A stretch of DNA of 32,285 bases, taken from positions 1 to 32,285 of the forward strand of contig JACQSX010000017.1 in the NCBI GenBank assembly GCA_016211105.1. The letters run 5' to 3'. The notes under the pieces are model-generated. The model saw only the letters and a program-made list of their open reading frames with translations, was not told the DNA's origin and ran no database searches. The stretch is from Acidobacteriota bacterium (GTDB lineage Bacteria > Acidobacteriota > UBA6911 > JACQSX01). This document shows positions 31,220 through 32,285 of the stretch, piece after piece. The position numbers and the translations under genes are program-made. The first letter of the stretch is position 1. Every line of letters begins with the position of its first letter.

Positions 31220-32285
31220 CTATTGCAGGCGAGTCACGGGCAAGGTAGTAAACTGGCCCGCCTGGGCGCCCAGTTGGATCGCGGTGGCGACAATCGTTCC
31301 TCCTTCCGCCGTCACAGTAAGCGTTCCTTGAAAATTGGCCGTGTCGGCATTGGGAAACAGCTCGTCGATCAACCGCGCCCTGTGACCCCCGGGCTGCAAC
31401 TCCATAGCGACCGTTCCATTGGGAACCGGTTGGCCCCCGGCATTGCGCAGGGTCAATGTCAGCCGCACCGCCTGGCCGGTCGAGCTGACCGCCACGCCGG
31501 TGTTCAGACCCGTAGCAGCGTTGCGGCTCACCGGAGTAATGAAACCGGTTGCGGGCACACTGGCCCCCACCCCGGCAATCCCCGCCCCGGGAAGCGAGAA
31601 GCGCAACACCCCCCCAATCACCCCTTCGGTGAGCGTCGCCTGCGCCGAGCCAATCACCGCCGGGCCAAGACCATCGGTGGTAAAAATAGCGCCGCCGCCA
31701 GGAGCAATGTCAAAAGCAACACGGCTGGCTGCAGGCAGACCGTTGAGGGAAAGCAACAGGCTGACACCATCATCGTTGGAAAAGGCCAGCTCCCCTTTGG
31801 CTCGCGTGCTGGCAGAAGGGTTGGTCAAAAAAAGCGATGAAACCAGACCCGCGCCGTTGCCAAACTGGGCAAAATACTGCAGTTCGGCCACCGGCTGAGG
31901 AGAAACCGAAATGACCGGCAAAGTGGTAAACTGCCCCGGTTGCGACCCCACTTGAATGGCCGTGGCTGCCACCGGGCTGCCCACTACGGTCAGCGTCCCT
32001 TGGAAGTCCCCTAGATCAGGGAACAACTCATGGACAAAGCGAGCCACATGTCCGTTGCCTGGAACTGCAATCTGCGTCTCCCGTACCGTCATCCCCAGCA
32101 GATTTTTCAAAGTTGCCTTCAACACTCCGCCACTTCCGGTGTTCATGGCGGCAATCCCGGTACTGATCCCTGCCGCCCTATCTCGCACAATAGGAGTCAT
32201 AAATGCATCCAGTAACCGGCTTTCTCCCACGCCGGCAATCCCCAGCCCCGGCGCAGAAAAACGCACCACTCCACCCAACGGCCGG
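31220..32285 (-). CDS. Tandem-module secreted/surface protein, 5' end beyond the window
   Basis: Function unknown. The reading frame is open to the right edge, so the N-terminus is missing; at least 354 residues are visible. Counting from codon 32278, a module of about 220 residues repeats. GGVVRFSAPGLGIAGVG at 2-18 reappears as GGVLRFSLPGAGIAGVG at 222-238. HVARFVHELFPD near 77 reappears as HRARLIDELFPN. The end VAATAIQVGSQPGQFTTLPV reappears as IVATAIQLGAQAGQFTTLPV. Between the copies lies LQYFAQFGNGAGLVSSLFLT, the likely beginning of each module. Gly/Ala/Thr-rich beta-type sequence and low charge suggest a surface or secreted protein. Similar repeats are typical of large Acidobacteriota exported proteins. 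Confidence 0.75.
   Translation of the reverse strand, partial: RPLGGVVRFSAPGLGIAGVGESRLLDAFMTPIVRDRAAGISTGIAAMNTGSGGVLKATLKNLLGMTVRETQIAVPGNGHVARFVHELFPDLGDFQGTLTVVGSPVAATAIQVGSQPGQFTTLPVISVSPQPVAELQYFAQFGNGAGLVSSLFLTNPSASTRAKGELAFSNDDGVSLLLSLNGLPAASRVAFDIAPGGGAIFTTDGLGPAVIGSAQATLTEGVIGGVLRFSLPGAGIAGVGASVPATGFITPVSRNAATGLNTGVAVSSTGQAVRLTLTLRNAGGQPVPNGTVAMELQPGGHRARLIDELFPNADTANFQGTLTVTAEGGTIVATAIQLGAQAGQFTTLPVTRLQ

Noticed and set aside
1..32285. tRNA, rRNA, CRISPR arrays and insertion sequences
   Set aside because: I looked for T-loop signatures, regular spaced repeats and transposase motifs and found none that hold up; I could not run dedicated search programs.

Overview
This 32,285-bp window is a gene-dense piece of a bacterial chromosome, mostly housekeeping genes in short operons. 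Its small secreted and repeat proteins resemble families common in Acidobacteriota: DUF5666-like domains, carboxypeptidase-regulatory-like secreted proteins and 220-residue tandem surface modules. The intergenic repeat patches also fit that phylum. This assignment is an inference from gene content; no rRNA or tRNA gene was seen that could confirm it.

Layout. 54-1207 (minus) is an integron-type tyrosine recombinase split by a frameshift, and beside it lies a small membrane zinc-ribbon ORF. 1692-3983 is a class A penicillin-binding protein. 4047-4853 is mazG. 5154-9239 is a plus-strand run: DUF1844 protein, PhnP-like metallo-beta-lactamase-fold hydrolase, ribF, gatC, gatA. rsmI follows directly after a 200-bp inverted-repeat patch. 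On the minus strand come a GT2 glycosyltransferase overlapping gltX, and then a secreted DUF5666-like protein. 14392-18983 (plus) holds a carboxy-terminal processing protease, an MltD-like LysM lytic transglycosylase and a fumarylacetoacetase-family enzyme. A Cys/Met-metabolism PLP enzyme (minus) follows.

The most interesting stretch is 20570-22898. A tandem-GNAT protein and a YhaM-like HD/OB nuclease flank an apparently empty gap. That gap encodes a 72-residue glutaredoxin-like selenoprotein of the Uxx-star type with two in-frame TGA codons, Sec11 and Sec70, followed by Gly-Val and a TGA stop. The second Sec codon is followed at exact E. coli fdhF spacing by a bSECIS-like hairpin with a bulged U and a GGTC loop, lying in the 3' UTR. 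Standard gene callers would miss this gene.

The right part contains folB preceded by a strong terminator and an anti-Shine-Dalgarno-like segment, an A-type Fe-S carrier, an aspartate-type aminotransferase, trmJ, trpF, a LON-domain protein and comM/yifB. It ends with a small ORF interrupted by an amber codon, a secreted carboxypeptidase-regulatory-like protein, and a tandem-module protein that runs off the right edge.

Several intergenic spaces carry related, low-complexity, palindrome-prone repeats (GTC-rich and TTTTGCC/TTTTGAC types). Some of these run into gene ends or start sites.
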